The position numbers were made by a program, and so were the translations under genes. Source: Nocardiopsis endophytica (GTDB taxonomy: Bacteria; Actinomycetota; Actinomycetes; Streptosporangiales; Streptosporangiaceae). Taken from it: a stretch of 61,771 bases of DNA. The stretch is from the NCBI RefSeq assembly GCF_027706725.1, contig NZ_JAQFWQ010000032.1:1-61771 (forward strand), read 5' to 3'. Under the pieces are notes generated by a model. It was not told the DNA's origin and did no database searches. It saw only the letters and a list, made by a program, of their open reading frames with translations. Below, in pieces: positions 33,772 to 41,716 of the stretch (position 1 is its first letter; each line of letters opens with the position of its first letter).

Positions 33772-34785
33772 TCAGTCCGAAGCGAGACGGATGAGCATCT
33801 TGCCGGTATTGGCGCCCTTGAGCATCCCGATGAAGGCGTCCACGGCGTTGTCGATGCCCTCGACCACCGTCTCCTCATGGGGAAGGGTGCCGTCGGACAA
33901 CCAGCGCGCGGCCAGACCGGCGTATTCCCGCCCCAGGTCCATGTGGTCGGTCACGATGAACCCGCGCAGGTTGAGGCGCTTGCCGATGGCCAGCACGAGG
34001 TTGTCCGGGCCCGGGACCGGCTCGGTGGCGTTGTACTGGGAGATCGCCCCGCACATCGCGACCCGGCCGCGCAGGCGCATCTGGGCGAGGGCGGCGCGCA
34101 GGTGGTCGCCGCCGACGTTGTCGAAGTAGACGTCGATGCCCTTGGGGGCGGCCTCCTTCAGGTCCTCTTCGAGGCGGCCCGCCTTGTAGTCCACGGCGGC
34201 GTCGTAGCCGAACTCCTCGGTCAGGCGGCGCGCCTTCTCCGGGCCCCCGGCCGAGCCGATGACGCGGGAGGCGCCGTGGTGTCTGGCGATGCGGGCGGCG
34301 ACCGAGCCGACCGCGCCGGCGGCGCCGGAGACGAACACCACGTCGCCCTCGCGCACCGGGGCGATCTCGGTCAGGCCCGCGTAGGCGGTCAGCCCGGTCA
34401 TGCCGAGCGCGCCCAGGTAGGCCTGGGCGGGCGCGAGGGAGGTGTCGACCGCGTCGGCGCCGGACGCGTCCAGCACCGCGTACTCCCGCCAGCCGAGGCC
34501 GTGGCGGACCACCGTGCCCTCGGGGACCTCGGGCGCGTTCGAGGCCACGACGGTCCCGACGGCGGCGCCGTCCATGGGCGCGTCCAGCGCGAACGGCGGG
34601 ACGTAGCTCTTCACGTCGTTCATCCGGCCGCGCATGTACGGGTCGACGCTGAACCAGTCGTTGCGGACGAGGACCTGGCCGGGGCCCGGGTCGGGCACCT
34701 CGGTCGCCACGAGGGAGAAGTCCGTCGGGGTCGGTTCCCCGACGGGGCGCTTCACCAGGCGGACTTCGCGGCCTTCGGTCGGCAT
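33772..34785 (-). CDS. NADP-dependent oxidoreductase, MDR family (paralogue)
   Basis: A 337-residue zinc-independent MDR enzyme with SVDPYMRGRM, VSGAAGAVGS and GIDVYFDNVGGDHLRAAL. It is a clear paralogue of the protein at 16265-17293, sharing these motifs and the ETVVEGIDN..F..ML.GANTGKML C-terminal pattern. It probably reduces alkenals or alkenones with NADPH. AAGGAG precedes the ATG. It lies between the aldo/keto reductase and DJ-1 genes with gaps of 71 and 83 bases. Confidence 0.91.
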   Translation of the reverse strand: MPTEGREVRLVKRPVGEPTPTDFSLVATEVPDPGPGQVLVRNDWFSVDPYMRGRMNDVKSYVPPFALDAPMDGAAVGTVVASNAPEVPEGTVVRHGLGWREYAVLDASGADAVDTSLAPAQAYLGALGMTGLTAYAGLTEIAPVREGDVVFVSGAAGAVGSVAARIARHHGASRVIGSAGGPEKARRLTEEFGYDAAVDYKAGRLEEDLKEAAPKGIDVYFDNVGGDHLRAALAQMRLRGRVAMCGAISQYNATEPVPGPDNLVLAIGKRLNLRGFIVTDHMDLGREYAGLAARWLSDGTLPHEETVVEGIDNAVDAFIGMLKGANTGKMLIRLASD

Positions 34786-34868
34786 GGGGCTCCTTAACTT
34801 CAGGGACGGTAGGGATCCGCCGGTGCGGGATCCGTCGGTGCGGGTCGGTGCCGGGCGGCGGCCGGGCC

Positions 34869-35564
34869 TCAGCCGAGCCGGGACAGCACCTCTTGTGCCA
34901 GGGGCTCGGAGGAGGCGGGGTTCTGGCCGGTCACCAGGTTCCGGTCGGCCACGACGTTGGGCCGCCACGGCTCGCCCTCGACGAACTCCGCGCCCAGCGC
35001 GGTCAGCCGGTCCTGGAGCAGCCAGCGCGCCTTGCCCGCCAGCCCGGCCTGGGTCTCCTCGGCGTTGGTGAAGCCGGTGAGCCGGTACCCGGCGAACGGC
35101 GAGCCGCCGTCGGCCCCCTCGGTGGCCAGCAGGGCGGCCGGAGCGTGGCAGACGACCGCCAGCGGGCGGCCCGAGGCCAGCGCGTCGGTCAGGACGCGGG
35201 CGGAGTCGGCGCTGACCGCCAGGTCCTCCATCGGGCCGTGGCCGCCGGGGTAGAACACGGCGTCGAAGCCGGCGGCGGAGACCTCTTCGAGCGCGACGGG
35301 CGCGCGCAGCTCGGACGCGGCCTCCAGCGCGGCGGCGGCCGCGTCGGCGCCCTCCTGGCCGCCGTTGGCCTCCGGGGCGAGGCTGCCCTTGTCGACCGGC
35401 GGAACGACGCCGCCGGGCGTGGCCACCGTGACCGTGTGCCCGGCGCCGGTGAACGCCTTGTAGGGCGCCAGGAACTCCTCGGCCCAGAAGCCGGTCGGGT
35501 GCAGGGTGCCGTCGGCCAGCGTCCAGTGGTCGGACCCGGTCATGACGAAGAGAATGCGGGCCAT
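34869..35564 (-). CDS. DJ-1/PfpI family protein, Hsp31-like
   Basis: A 231-residue class I glutamine-amidotransferase-like protein of the DJ-1 superfamily. VFYPGGHGPMEDL supplies the acidic and backbone elements and AVVCHAPAAL the nucleophilic Cys of the elbow. Length and the GFWAEEFLAPY segment resemble Hsp31/glyoxalase III, which converts methylglyoxal to lactate without glutathione. ATG 35564 is chosen for the MARILFVMTGSDHW start; ATG 35600 lacks support. It is first in the detoxification run and divergent from an iclR gene. Confidence 0.9.
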   Translation of the reverse strand: MARILFVMTGSDHWTLADGTLHPTGFWAEEFLAPYKAFTGAGHTVTVATPGGVVPPVDKGSLAPEANGGQEGADAAAAALEAASELRAPVALEEVSAAGFDAVFYPGGHGPMEDLAVSADSARVLTDALASGRPLAVVCHAPAALLATEGADGGSPFAGYRLTGFTNAEETQAGLAGKARWLLQDRLTALGAEFVEGEPWRPNVVADRNLVTGQNPASSEPLAQEVLSRLG

Positions 35565-35670
35565 CGGTGTCGTCCCCCTCGGTGCACACGACGCCGCCAC
35601 GTCTCATGGCGGCGGTGCATACGACCGTAGTCCTGCGGCGTCATGGGGGACCAATAGGGAAACCACTGGC

Positions 35671-35692
35671 AGGTATCGGCTCTCCTATACCT
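35671..35692. promoter_or_regulatory. Candidate IclR operator in a divergent promoter
   Basis: AGGTAT-N10-ATACCT is a perfect inverted repeat in the 265-base region between the DJ-1 operon and iclR, followed by the palindrome CTCGCGAG (35691-35698). IclR regulators bind such spaced repeats and usually control the divergent genes. Nothing else is recognisable in the region. Confidence 0.45.
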
Positions 35693-35829
35693 CGCGAGCG
35701 CCCCGGCCGCCGGGGCGCGGGTGTGTCGGGGCCCACTCCCCCGCCCTTCATACGCTGGGGAGGCGGGCCCGCACAAGGACCCGCTGCACGGGCCGGCGCG
35801 GACCGGCGGGCATCGGCGGGGAGGGGAGC

Positions 35830-36588
35830 ATGGCGGCCTCGGACGGACCGCGCTCGGTGGAGCGCGCGCTCGACCTGCTCGACGCGGTGGCCGAAGGGGC
35901 GGGGCCCGTGTCGGCCAAGGCGCTGGCCCGCCGGGTGGGCTGCTCGCTGTCCACCGTCTACCACCTGCTCGGGACGCTGACCGAGCGCGGCCACGTGGTC
36001 CGCACGGCGCGCGGGTACGCGCTCGGGCACCGCGTGCCCCACCTGCACCGGGCCTACGGGCGCCAGGTGCGCACCGCCGCCGCCATGCGCGAGGTGCTCC
36101 CGGCGGTGCGCCGCGCCACCGGCGCCGAGGCCTACTTCACCGTGTTCCGGGGCGGGGAGATCTCCGTCGTCGACAGCACCGCGCCGCCCGGGGACGGCGC
36201 CGACCCGTTCGTCGTGGCGTGCGAGCGCCGGGCGCACGCCACCGCGCACGGCAAGGCGCTGCTGGCCGCCGTGCCGCGCGCGGCGCGCACGCGCTACCTG
36301 GACCGGCACGGGCTGCCGCGGCTGACCGCGCACACCATCACGGTGCGGGAGGAGTTCGAGGCCGAGCTCGCGCGGGTGCGGCGCACCGGGCTGGCGGTAT
36401 CGGTGGGCGAGGCCGACGACGCGCTGTCCTGCCTGGCCGTGCCGCTGAGCGTGCCGCTGGACGGGGCGGACGGCGCGGGGGCCGAGGCGCAGGCGCTGTC
36501 AGTGTCGCTGCCCACGCGGGACTACCGGGACCGGCACCCGCGCGTCGCGGAGGTCCTGCAGCGGGCGGCGGAGCGCTTCGCGGGCTGA
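35830..36588 (+). CDS. IclR-family transcriptional regulator
   Basis: A 252-residue IclR regulator. The N-terminal winged helix (SVERALDLLDAVAE, VSAKALARRVGCSLSTVYHL) is followed by the GAF-like effector domain with ATAHGKALLAAVP and the LSCLAVPL strand. GGAGGGGAG precedes the ATG. Its place opposite the AKR-MDR-DJ-1 genes suggests that it senses a small carbonyl or acid and controls them. Confidence 0.9.
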   Translation: MAASDGPRSVERALDLLDAVAEGAGPVSAKALARRVGCSLSTVYHLLGTLTERGHVVRTARGYALGHRVPHLHRAYGRQVRTAAAMREVLPAVRRATGAEAYFTVFRGGEISVVDSTAPPGDGADPFVVACERRAHATAHGKALLAAVPRAARTRYLDRHGLPRLTAHTITVREEFEAELARVRRTGLAVSVGEADDALSCLAVPLSVPLDGADGAGAEAQALSVSLPTRDYRDRHPRVAEVLQRAAERFAG

Positions 36589-36699
36589 GTTTCCGGCACC
36601 GCCGGAATCCGGGACGGGGGCGGTCGCGCCCGCCGGGCCGCCGTGGGCACGATGGCCGCGACCGATCCCGTCACGCCAGGAGAAGGCCAGGAGGCACCC

Positions 36700-37026
36700 A
36701 TGATCCTCATCGCGGTGAAGTTCCCCGTCCGCCCCGAGCTGGTGGAGGAGTGGCCCCAGCGCGTCGCCGCGTTCACCGAGGCCACCCGGGCCGAGCCCGG
36801 CAACGTCTTCTTCGAGTGGTCCCGCAGCCTGGACGAGGAGAACACCTACGTCCTGCTGGAGGGCTTCGCCGACGCCGAGGCGGGCAAGGCGCACGTGGAG
36901 TCCGACCACTTCAAGGCCGGGCTGGAGGCGATGGCCGGGGCCATCTCGGCCACGCCGAGCATCATCAACGTGGACGCGCCCGTCGACGGCTGGGGCGAGA
37001 TGGCCGAGCTGTCCCCGCAGGGCTGA
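36700..37026 (+). CDS. Antibiotic biosynthesis monooxygenase (ABM)-fold protein
   Basis: A 108-residue dimeric alpha+beta barrel protein with the YgiN/ABM pattern: MILIAVKFPVRPE, EPGNVFFEWSRS, and F-DAEAGKAHVESDHFKAGL. YgiN-like members oxidise quinols or simply clear reactive small molecules. AGGAGG lies seven bases before the ATG. It follows iclR by 111 bases and may belong to the same stress response. Confidence 0.87.
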   Translation: MILIAVKFPVRPELVEEWPQRVAAFTEATRAEPGNVFFEWSRSLDEENTYVLLEGFADAEAGKAHVESDHFKAGLEAMAGAISATPSIINVDAPVDGWGEMAELSPQG

Positions 37027-37028
37027 GG

Positions 37029-37051
37029 CGCCCCGCCCCTCCCCCGGGGCG
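37029..37051. terminator. Short hairpin between convergent genes
   Basis: CGCCCCG (37029-37035) and CGGGGCG (37045-37051) form a 7-bp stem around a C-rich loop. It fits exactly between the ABM gene stop and the DUF2254 gene stop. Confidence 0.5.
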
Positions 37052-37054
37052 GGT

Positions 37055-38446
37055 TCAGCCGCCGATGCCCTGGTGGTCGGCGGTCTGCGCGAACTCCACC
37101 AGGCCTTCGGGCATGCTGCGCACGCAGACCCGGCGCAGTTCCTCGCGCGCGCGGCGGAGCGCGGCCCGCCGCGCCTCGGGGACGTGGGACTCGATGTCGT
37201 CCAGCGCCGCGGCCAGCCGCCGGGTGACCTGCGGCTGGCCGCTGCTGAACAGCACCAGTTCGGTGAAGGCGAGCTCCACCAGCGGCTCCCACTGCGGGAG
37301 CGGAACGGCGGCGCGCACACGGCCCTTGCGGTCGCGCACGACCCGCTCCCCTTGGGGGACCTGTGCGAACTCCTCTACAAGGAGTTGCAGGCGGTCGATG
37401 CACTGCACGGCCGTCGTCGGGTCGTTCACGCCCGGCGACAGCGCGCGGACACCGATGTCGACGAGCTGGCGGACGCCGAAGGCGGGGTCCTGGAAGGTGG
37501 ACCGCTCGGCGCCGGTGCGTACGGCCCTGGCGACCCGGCCCAGGTGCGCGGGTCGCCGCGGGGAGTGCACCTCCAGGACCGGACTGCCCGTCGCCACGTA
37601 GTCCCCGGACTCCCGCAGCACCCGCACGAAGGCGTCGTTCCTCACCGCCCAGCGCAGCAGGCGCGCGGTGTCGACGCGGACGAGGACGCCCGAATCCGAG
37701 CGGGAGCGGACGGTGCGGACGTACCCGCCCCGGCCCTCCTCCTCCAGCGGGGCCACCGACGCCTTCCTGGGCGCGGGGACCGTGTCGCGGGGCAGCGCGC
37801 GTATCTGCCGGAGCGTTTCCCGGCCCACGCGGTCCAGAACGGTCGTCGGGCGCATCATCTTGACGGTGCCGTCGACGAAGTACACGAACATCACCAGGCT
37901 CGCGCCGACGAGCAGCATCGCCACGGCGGTGGAGACCAGCGCGATGAAGGGCATGCCCGCCTCTTCGTCGGCCAGGAGGCCGCCGGCGTAGCGGACCACC
38001 AGGGTGTAGACGAACGTCCCCAGGAAGACCGCCAGGGTCAGCTTGGCCACCCACCCCCGGGTGAACAGGTAGAGCACGCGCGGGGTGAGCTGGCCGGTGG
38101 CCATCTGCAGGGCCACGAGGGTGATGCTGAAGACCACGCCCAGGACGGTGAGGGTGGCCGGGCCGGCGGTGCCGAGCACCGCGTTCGCGCTCTCGGTGAG
38201 CGACCGCAGGGTGTCGCGCAGCTCCTCCTCCGCGCCGGACACGGCGCTCAGCCAGGAGAGCGCCAGGTCGAACGCGACGGTGGCGACGGCCAGGAGCACG
38301 GCCGCGGCCATGCCCAGCAGCGGCACGAGGACGAAGGACTCGCGGACCCGTTCGGCGCGCTCGCGCCGCGCCGGGGCGCGGACACCCCCGCCGGCGTGCG
38401 CGCCCGCGTCCTCGTCCGCTTCAGCCCCTCGGACCCCCTCGGCCAC
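37055..38446 (-). CDS. DUF2254 membrane protein
   Basis: A 463-residue DUF2254 protein. A charged N-terminal tail is followed by four membrane helices between about residues 38 and 175 (VLVPLLGMAAAVLLAVATVA, LTVLGVVFSITLVALQMA, and so on) and a long soluble domain with DPAFGVRQLVDIGVRALSPG and NDPTTAVQCIDRL, the family's most conserved stretch. Its function is not established; related membrane proteins have been linked to ion homeostasis. It may be cotranscribed with the upstream tauE gene 33 bases away. Confidence 0.88.
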   Translation of the reverse strand: MAEGVRGAEADEDAGAHAGGGVRAPARRERAERVRESFVLVPLLGMAAAVLLAVATVAFDLALSWLSAVSGAEEELRDTLRSLTESANAVLGTAGPATLTVLGVVFSITLVALQMATGQLTPRVLYLFTRGWVAKLTLAVFLGTFVYTLVVRYAGGLLADEEAGMPFIALVSTAVAMLLVGASLVMFVYFVDGTVKMMRPTTVLDRVGRETLRQIRALPRDTVPAPRKASVAPLEEEGRGGYVRTVRSRSDSGVLVRVDTARLLRWAVRNDAFVRVLRESGDYVATGSPVLEVHSPRRPAHLGRVARAVRTGAERSTFQDPAFGVRQLVDIGVRALSPGVNDPTTAVQCIDRLQLLVEEFAQVPQGERVVRDRKGRVRAAVPLPQWEPLVELAFTELVLFSSGQPQVTRRLAAALDDIESHVPEARRAALRRAREELRRVCVRSMPEGLVEFAQTADHQGIGG

Positions 38447-38479
38447 CGCATCCTCCTCGCCCCCTGCCCGGTGGCCTCC

Positions 38480-39421
38480 TTACGCTAGTGGGCCGACCTG
38501 GTCGGACGCGGCATCCCCGTCGGCGCGGGCGTGCCGCTCGTCCGCGCGCCCGACCCTGCGCTCGGCCAGGTGCGCGCGGACCGACCAGGCGACCGCGGCC
38601 GCCCATACGGCCCAGACGGCTGCGTACACGGCCGCCTTCGCCCACCCGTCGACGGCCGAGCCCGCGCCGGTTCCCAGCAGCGTCCGGGTGTTGGTCAGCA
38701 CGATCAGCCCGCCGACCGCCGAGCCCAGCACCCGCGGCGGGACGTGCCGCACGATCCAGGCGGCGAGCGGAGCGGCCAGCACGCCGCCGGCCAGCAGGAC
38801 GGCCGCCCAGGCGAGGTCGATCCCGGCGGCGCCCAGGCCGATCAGGAACCCGGCGCTCGCGGCGACGGTCACCAGGAACTCGGCGGTGTCGATGGAGCCG
38901 ACGACCTTGCGCGGCTCGATGCGGCCCGAGGCCAGCAGGGCGGGGGTGCCCACCGGCCCCCAGCCGCCGCCCCCGGTCGCGTCGACGAAGCCGCCGACCA
39001 GCCCGAGCGGGGCCAGGAAGCGGGTGCGCAGCGGGGCGGCCGAGCGCGGCCGGGCACCGCGCAGGGTGAAGCGGACCAGGACGTAAGTGCCCAGCGCGAG
39101 CAGGATGCCCGACATGACGGGGGCGGCGGCCTCGGTGGACAGGCTGCTCAGGAACGTCGCCCCGGCGAAGGCGCCGACCGCGCCGGGTAGGGCGATGCGC
39201 CGCACCACCGGCCAGTCGACGTTGCCGAGCCGCCAGTGGGCGGCGCCGGAGGCCAGCGTCGTGCCGATCTCGGCCAGGTGCACGGTGGCCGAGGCGGAGG
39301 CCGGGTTGGCCCCCACGACCAGCAGCAGCGTGGTGGAGGTGACGCCGTAGGCCATGCCCAGCGCGCCGTCGACGAGCTGGGCGAGGAATCCGACGATCCC
39401 GAGGAGGACGAGCGTGCGCAT
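38480..39421 (-). CDS. TauE/SafE (TSUP) family anion exporter
   Basis: A 313-residue TSUP membrane protein with eight to nine helices. The two-fold repeat is visible as GFLAQLVDGALGMAYGVTST near the start and GLVGGFVDATGGGGWGPVGT in the middle; both carry the family G-x-x-DG/DAT-G signature. These carriers move sulfite, sulfoacetate or related organosulfur anions. A hydrophilic C-terminal tail is unusually long. The AT-rich patch around 39535-39570 upstream is the likely promoter, with TTGACA on the minus strand but no clear -10. Confidence 0.9.
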   Translation of the reverse strand: MRTLVLLGIVGFLAQLVDGALGMAYGVTSTTLLLVVGANPASASATVHLAEIGTTLASGAAHWRLGNVDWPVVRRIALPGAVGAFAGATFLSSLSTEAAAPVMSGILLALGTYVLVRFTLRGARPRSAAPLRTRFLAPLGLVGGFVDATGGGGWGPVGTPALLASGRIEPRKVVGSIDTAEFLVTVAASAGFLIGLGAAGIDLAWAAVLLAGGVLAAPLAAWIVRHVPPRVLGSAVGGLIVLTNTRTLLGTGAGSAVDGWAKAAVYAAVWAVWAAAVAWSVRAHLAERRVGRADERHARADGDAASDQVGPLA

Positions 39422-39607
39422 GGTGCCTTCCTGGGCGGGAGGGGTGGAGGAGGAGTAGGGGGCGGCGGGCCCGCACTCCCACCACCCCCTCGTCCGGGCT
39501 CCGCGAGGCCCGTCCGTGGCTCAACGGTGCTCCCCATTAACCGGTTTTGTCAACCAGAAAAGTAGGAAATAGGCGCGAGCGGCCCGGAGCACCGGGCCCG
39601 GCCCGAA

Positions 39608-39642
39608 CCCGCCCCCCGGTGCGCGGTGCGCCGGAGGGCGGG
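39608..39642 (-). terminator. Hairpin after the Asp-box protein gene
   Basis: CCCGCCCCCCGG (39608-39619) pairs with CCGGAGGGCGGG (39631-39642) over 12 positions with one mismatch and an 11-base loop, about 40 bases beyond the stop of the Asp-box gene. Confidence 0.5.
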
Positions 39643-39679
39643 AGGGGCGGGGCCGCGGCGTCCGGTCACCCCGGTCCCG

Positions 39680-41236
39680 TCACCGGATCACGGCCTCTCC
39701 GTAGTGCCGGTGGAAGAGGGTGAGCACATCGAAGGTGAGCGTGCGGCCGCGGATGTCGTCCTTGCGGTCGGTGCGGACCGTGGCGTGCCGCAGGTCGCGC
39801 ACCTCGACCCCGGTGATGCCGAGCGTCGGGTCGTCGAACCCGAAGACCACCTTGCCCGGTTCCAGGTCGGCGTCGTTGAGCACCTCCACCTCGATCCGGT
39901 CCCCGTCGACCCGGGCGCGCGCCTTGGGCTCGGGCAGGGGCATGTCCCAGGTCTCGATGAACACCTCCCCGGAGATCGGCCGCCCCACCGCGTTCACCTC
40001 GGTGAACATGTAGTCCATGCTCACGACGTTGGCCTTGAGCCCGCTGCTGTAGCACTCGGACGCGGAGAAGTCGCCCACCAGCGGCATCTCGTGGTTGAGG
40101 AGCTGGGCCTCGGGGAAGTGGCTCCCTCCCGCGGAGGAGTTGCTGGAGTAGAGCCGACCGTCCTCGGTGGCCAAGGCCATGATCAGGCCATGGCCGTCGC
40201 TGACCCCGTTGCCGAAGGTGGTGCCGCTGCCGAGGGTGCTGGGGAAGACCTCCAGCCCGCCCTTCCGCAGCTCGCCGGGGACACGGATCGCCTCGACCGC
40301 CAGGTCCGCCCGGGGGACGACGTTCACCACCAGGGCCTCGGACTTGCCCTGCAGCGCGACGGGCAGGTGGAAGGCGCCGCCCTTGTCCACGATGGGCCGC
40401 TGGTACCCCGGGCGCACGCCGAACCCCTCGGCCAGAGGCCCGGCGAGGTCGATCTCCTGCGGCTCCCCGAACGAGCGGCCGCCGTCGGTGGAGACCACCA
40501 TGGCGGGGACGACCCGTCCCTTCCGCAGCAGGTCCACACGGCCGACCACGTCGTTCTTGTAGACGGCGACCGACATGCCGCCGACCGTCGGCGCCTCGCA
40601 CACCACCTGCTCGGGCCCGACCTCGTCGCCCTCGGTGCGGCGCGCGAAGATGCGCCCGGAGGCGCGGCACTTGTAGGTGAGCACCCCATAGGAGGGCTCG
40701 CCCTCCTGGATCCGCCCGACGGGCACCTGCTCGTAGTGGAAGTGCGGGAAGTCGGGCGCCTCGGCCGAGGTCTCGACGCGGCGGCCGTCGTGCCACAGGG
40801 ACGCGGTGCCATCGGAGCGGACGACGCACGTGGGCGTGACATCGCCGGTGTACTTGTTCAGTGCGATGTTGTAGCGCCAGACCGGCCCCTCGGCGAACAC
40901 GTCCTTGGAGCGCGGCGCGCCGGAGGCGCGGGGGCGCTGGTACTCGTGCAGCATGAGGCCGCCGTGCTCGGCGGTCGCGCACCAGGATGTGCGGCGCAGG
41001 TCGTCGCGCACCAGCACGACCTGGGGGCCTCGGAGGTAGCGGGTCGAGTCCATGCTCCGCGACATGCGCCGGCCGCGGTGGACGTCCCCCTCGGGGAGCC
41101 AGTGCCGGGGGATGATCTCCCTGGGCAGGGGCTCTCCGTCGAAGTAGGCGTCGTCGGCGGCGCGGCTCCCGGGGCGGCGCCAATAGGAGCGCTGCTCGGA
41201 GAGATCGTTCTGCTCATTCCTGGAAACGAATCGCAT
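39680..41236 (-). CDS. Large hypothetical protein with an Asp-box (BNR) motif
   Basis: A 518-residue soluble protein that I do not recognise as a known enzyme. VVSTDGGRSFGEP carries the S-x-D-x-G-x-x-F Asp-box typical of sialidase-like beta-propellers, and many short strand-like segments follow (for example KSEALVVNVVPRADLAVEAI), but only one convincing Asp-box is seen. The last 100 residues (ARARVDGDRIEVEVLNDADL) look like a separate beta-sandwich. There is no signal peptide or lipobox, which is odd for a sialidase-type protein. ATG 41236 follows a G-rich ribosome site; a frame open upstream to 41314 is less likely. Confidence 0.7.
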   Translation of the reverse strand: MRFVSRNEQNDLSEQRSYWRRPGSRAADDAYFDGEPLPREIIPRHWLPEGDVHRGRRMSRSMDSTRYLRGPQVVLVRDDLRRTSWCATAEHGGLMLHEYQRPRASGAPRSKDVFAEGPVWRYNIALNKYTGDVTPTCVVRSDGTASLWHDGRRVETSAEAPDFPHFHYEQVPVGRIQEGEPSYGVLTYKCRASGRIFARRTEGDEVGPEQVVCEAPTVGGMSVAVYKNDVVGRVDLLRKGRVVPAMVVSTDGGRSFGEPQEIDLAGPLAEGFGVRPGYQRPIVDKGGAFHLPVALQGKSEALVVNVVPRADLAVEAIRVPGELRKGGLEVFPSTLGSGTTFGNGVSDGHGLIMALATEDGRLYSSNSSAGGSHFPEAQLLNHEMPLVGDFSASECYSSGLKANVVSMDYMFTEVNAVGRPISGEVFIETWDMPLPEPKARARVDGDRIEVEVLNDADLEPGKVVFGFDDPTLGITGVEVRDLRHATVRTDRKDDIRGRTLTFDVLTLFHRHYGEAVIR

Positions 41237-41536
41237 CGAACCCCCTGGGTTGGATTCCGGCGTTTCCCCCCGCCATTCGAAAAGAACCGCTCCACGGCGG
41301 GGCCACAAGTACACACCAGCGGAGATGCGAGGTCAACCGCACTATGGGAAAGGGATTCGAGACCCCGGCGGACAACCCCAGAGGCCTACCCAGATGAAGA
41401 CGAACGAACGCCCGAATGCCCACTCCTCCGATTTATCCGCGACCTTTTTCCCGCCTCACAGGGATGAATTACACTGCACAAGGGGATATCGGTCCCGAAC
41501 AGGGCGCGAAGCCCGTTCCCTCTCCCGGGTGCGTGC
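41237..41536. other. Non-coding stretch upstream of two divergent transcripts
   Basis: This is part of a 480-base gap that reads less GC-rich than the genes around it. Frames that cross it are not supported by ribosome sites or codon bias. It should contain the promoter of the Asp-box gene, but I could not assign -35 and -10 elements. Confidence 0.4.
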
Positions 41537-41542
41537 TACGCT
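41537..41542 (+). promoter_or_regulatory. -10 element of a leaderless mini-ORF
   Basis: TACGCT fits the actinomycete -10 consensus TANNNT and ends six bases before the ATG of the 9-codon ORF at 41549. Transcription would therefore start at or next to the A of that ATG, the geometry of leaderless mRNA. No good -35 is visible, which is common for such promoters. Confidence 0.45.
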
Positions 41543-41548
41543 CCGCCC

Positions 41549-41578
41549 ATGATCGACCACGACACCCGCCACTATTGA
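41549..41578 (+). CDS. Nine-residue leader peptide upstream of the APH-family gene
   Basis: ATG to TGA encodes MIDHDTRHY. It lies 138 bases upstream of the phosphotransferase start, directly behind a -10 element, so it could be read as a leaderless ORF at the 5' end of the mRNA. Short peptides of this kind act in ribosome-mediated attenuation of resistance and amino-acid genes. The two Asp-x/His pairs might make it sensitive to His or Asp supply, or to ribosome-stalling drugs. The remaining leader (41579-41716) is C-rich, with no dominant hairpin. Confidence 0.4.
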   Translation: MIDHDTRHY

Positions 41579-41716
41579 CGCCCGTGCCACCGCGCTCTCA
41601 GCGCTGAACCCGGTGCCGTCCTTTCGCGGCCGTCCTGTTCCGCCCGGGCGCGTGCGCCTCCACGGCCGCATGCCCCAGGCCTAGGAGACGGACGAGCGCG
41701 AAGAGGACGATCGAGA

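Noticed and set aside
39548-39553. TTGACA on the minus strand as the -35 of the tauE promoter
   Set aside because: No acceptable -10 is found 16-19 bases downstream, so it is only noted as an AT-rich patch.
41250-41607. Overlapping plus-strand frames in the gap before the APH-type gene
   Set aside because: There is no ribosome site, no codon-position bias and no recognisable sequence; one of them overlaps the minus-strand gene start. Only the 9-codon leaderless ORF has a plausible expression signal.
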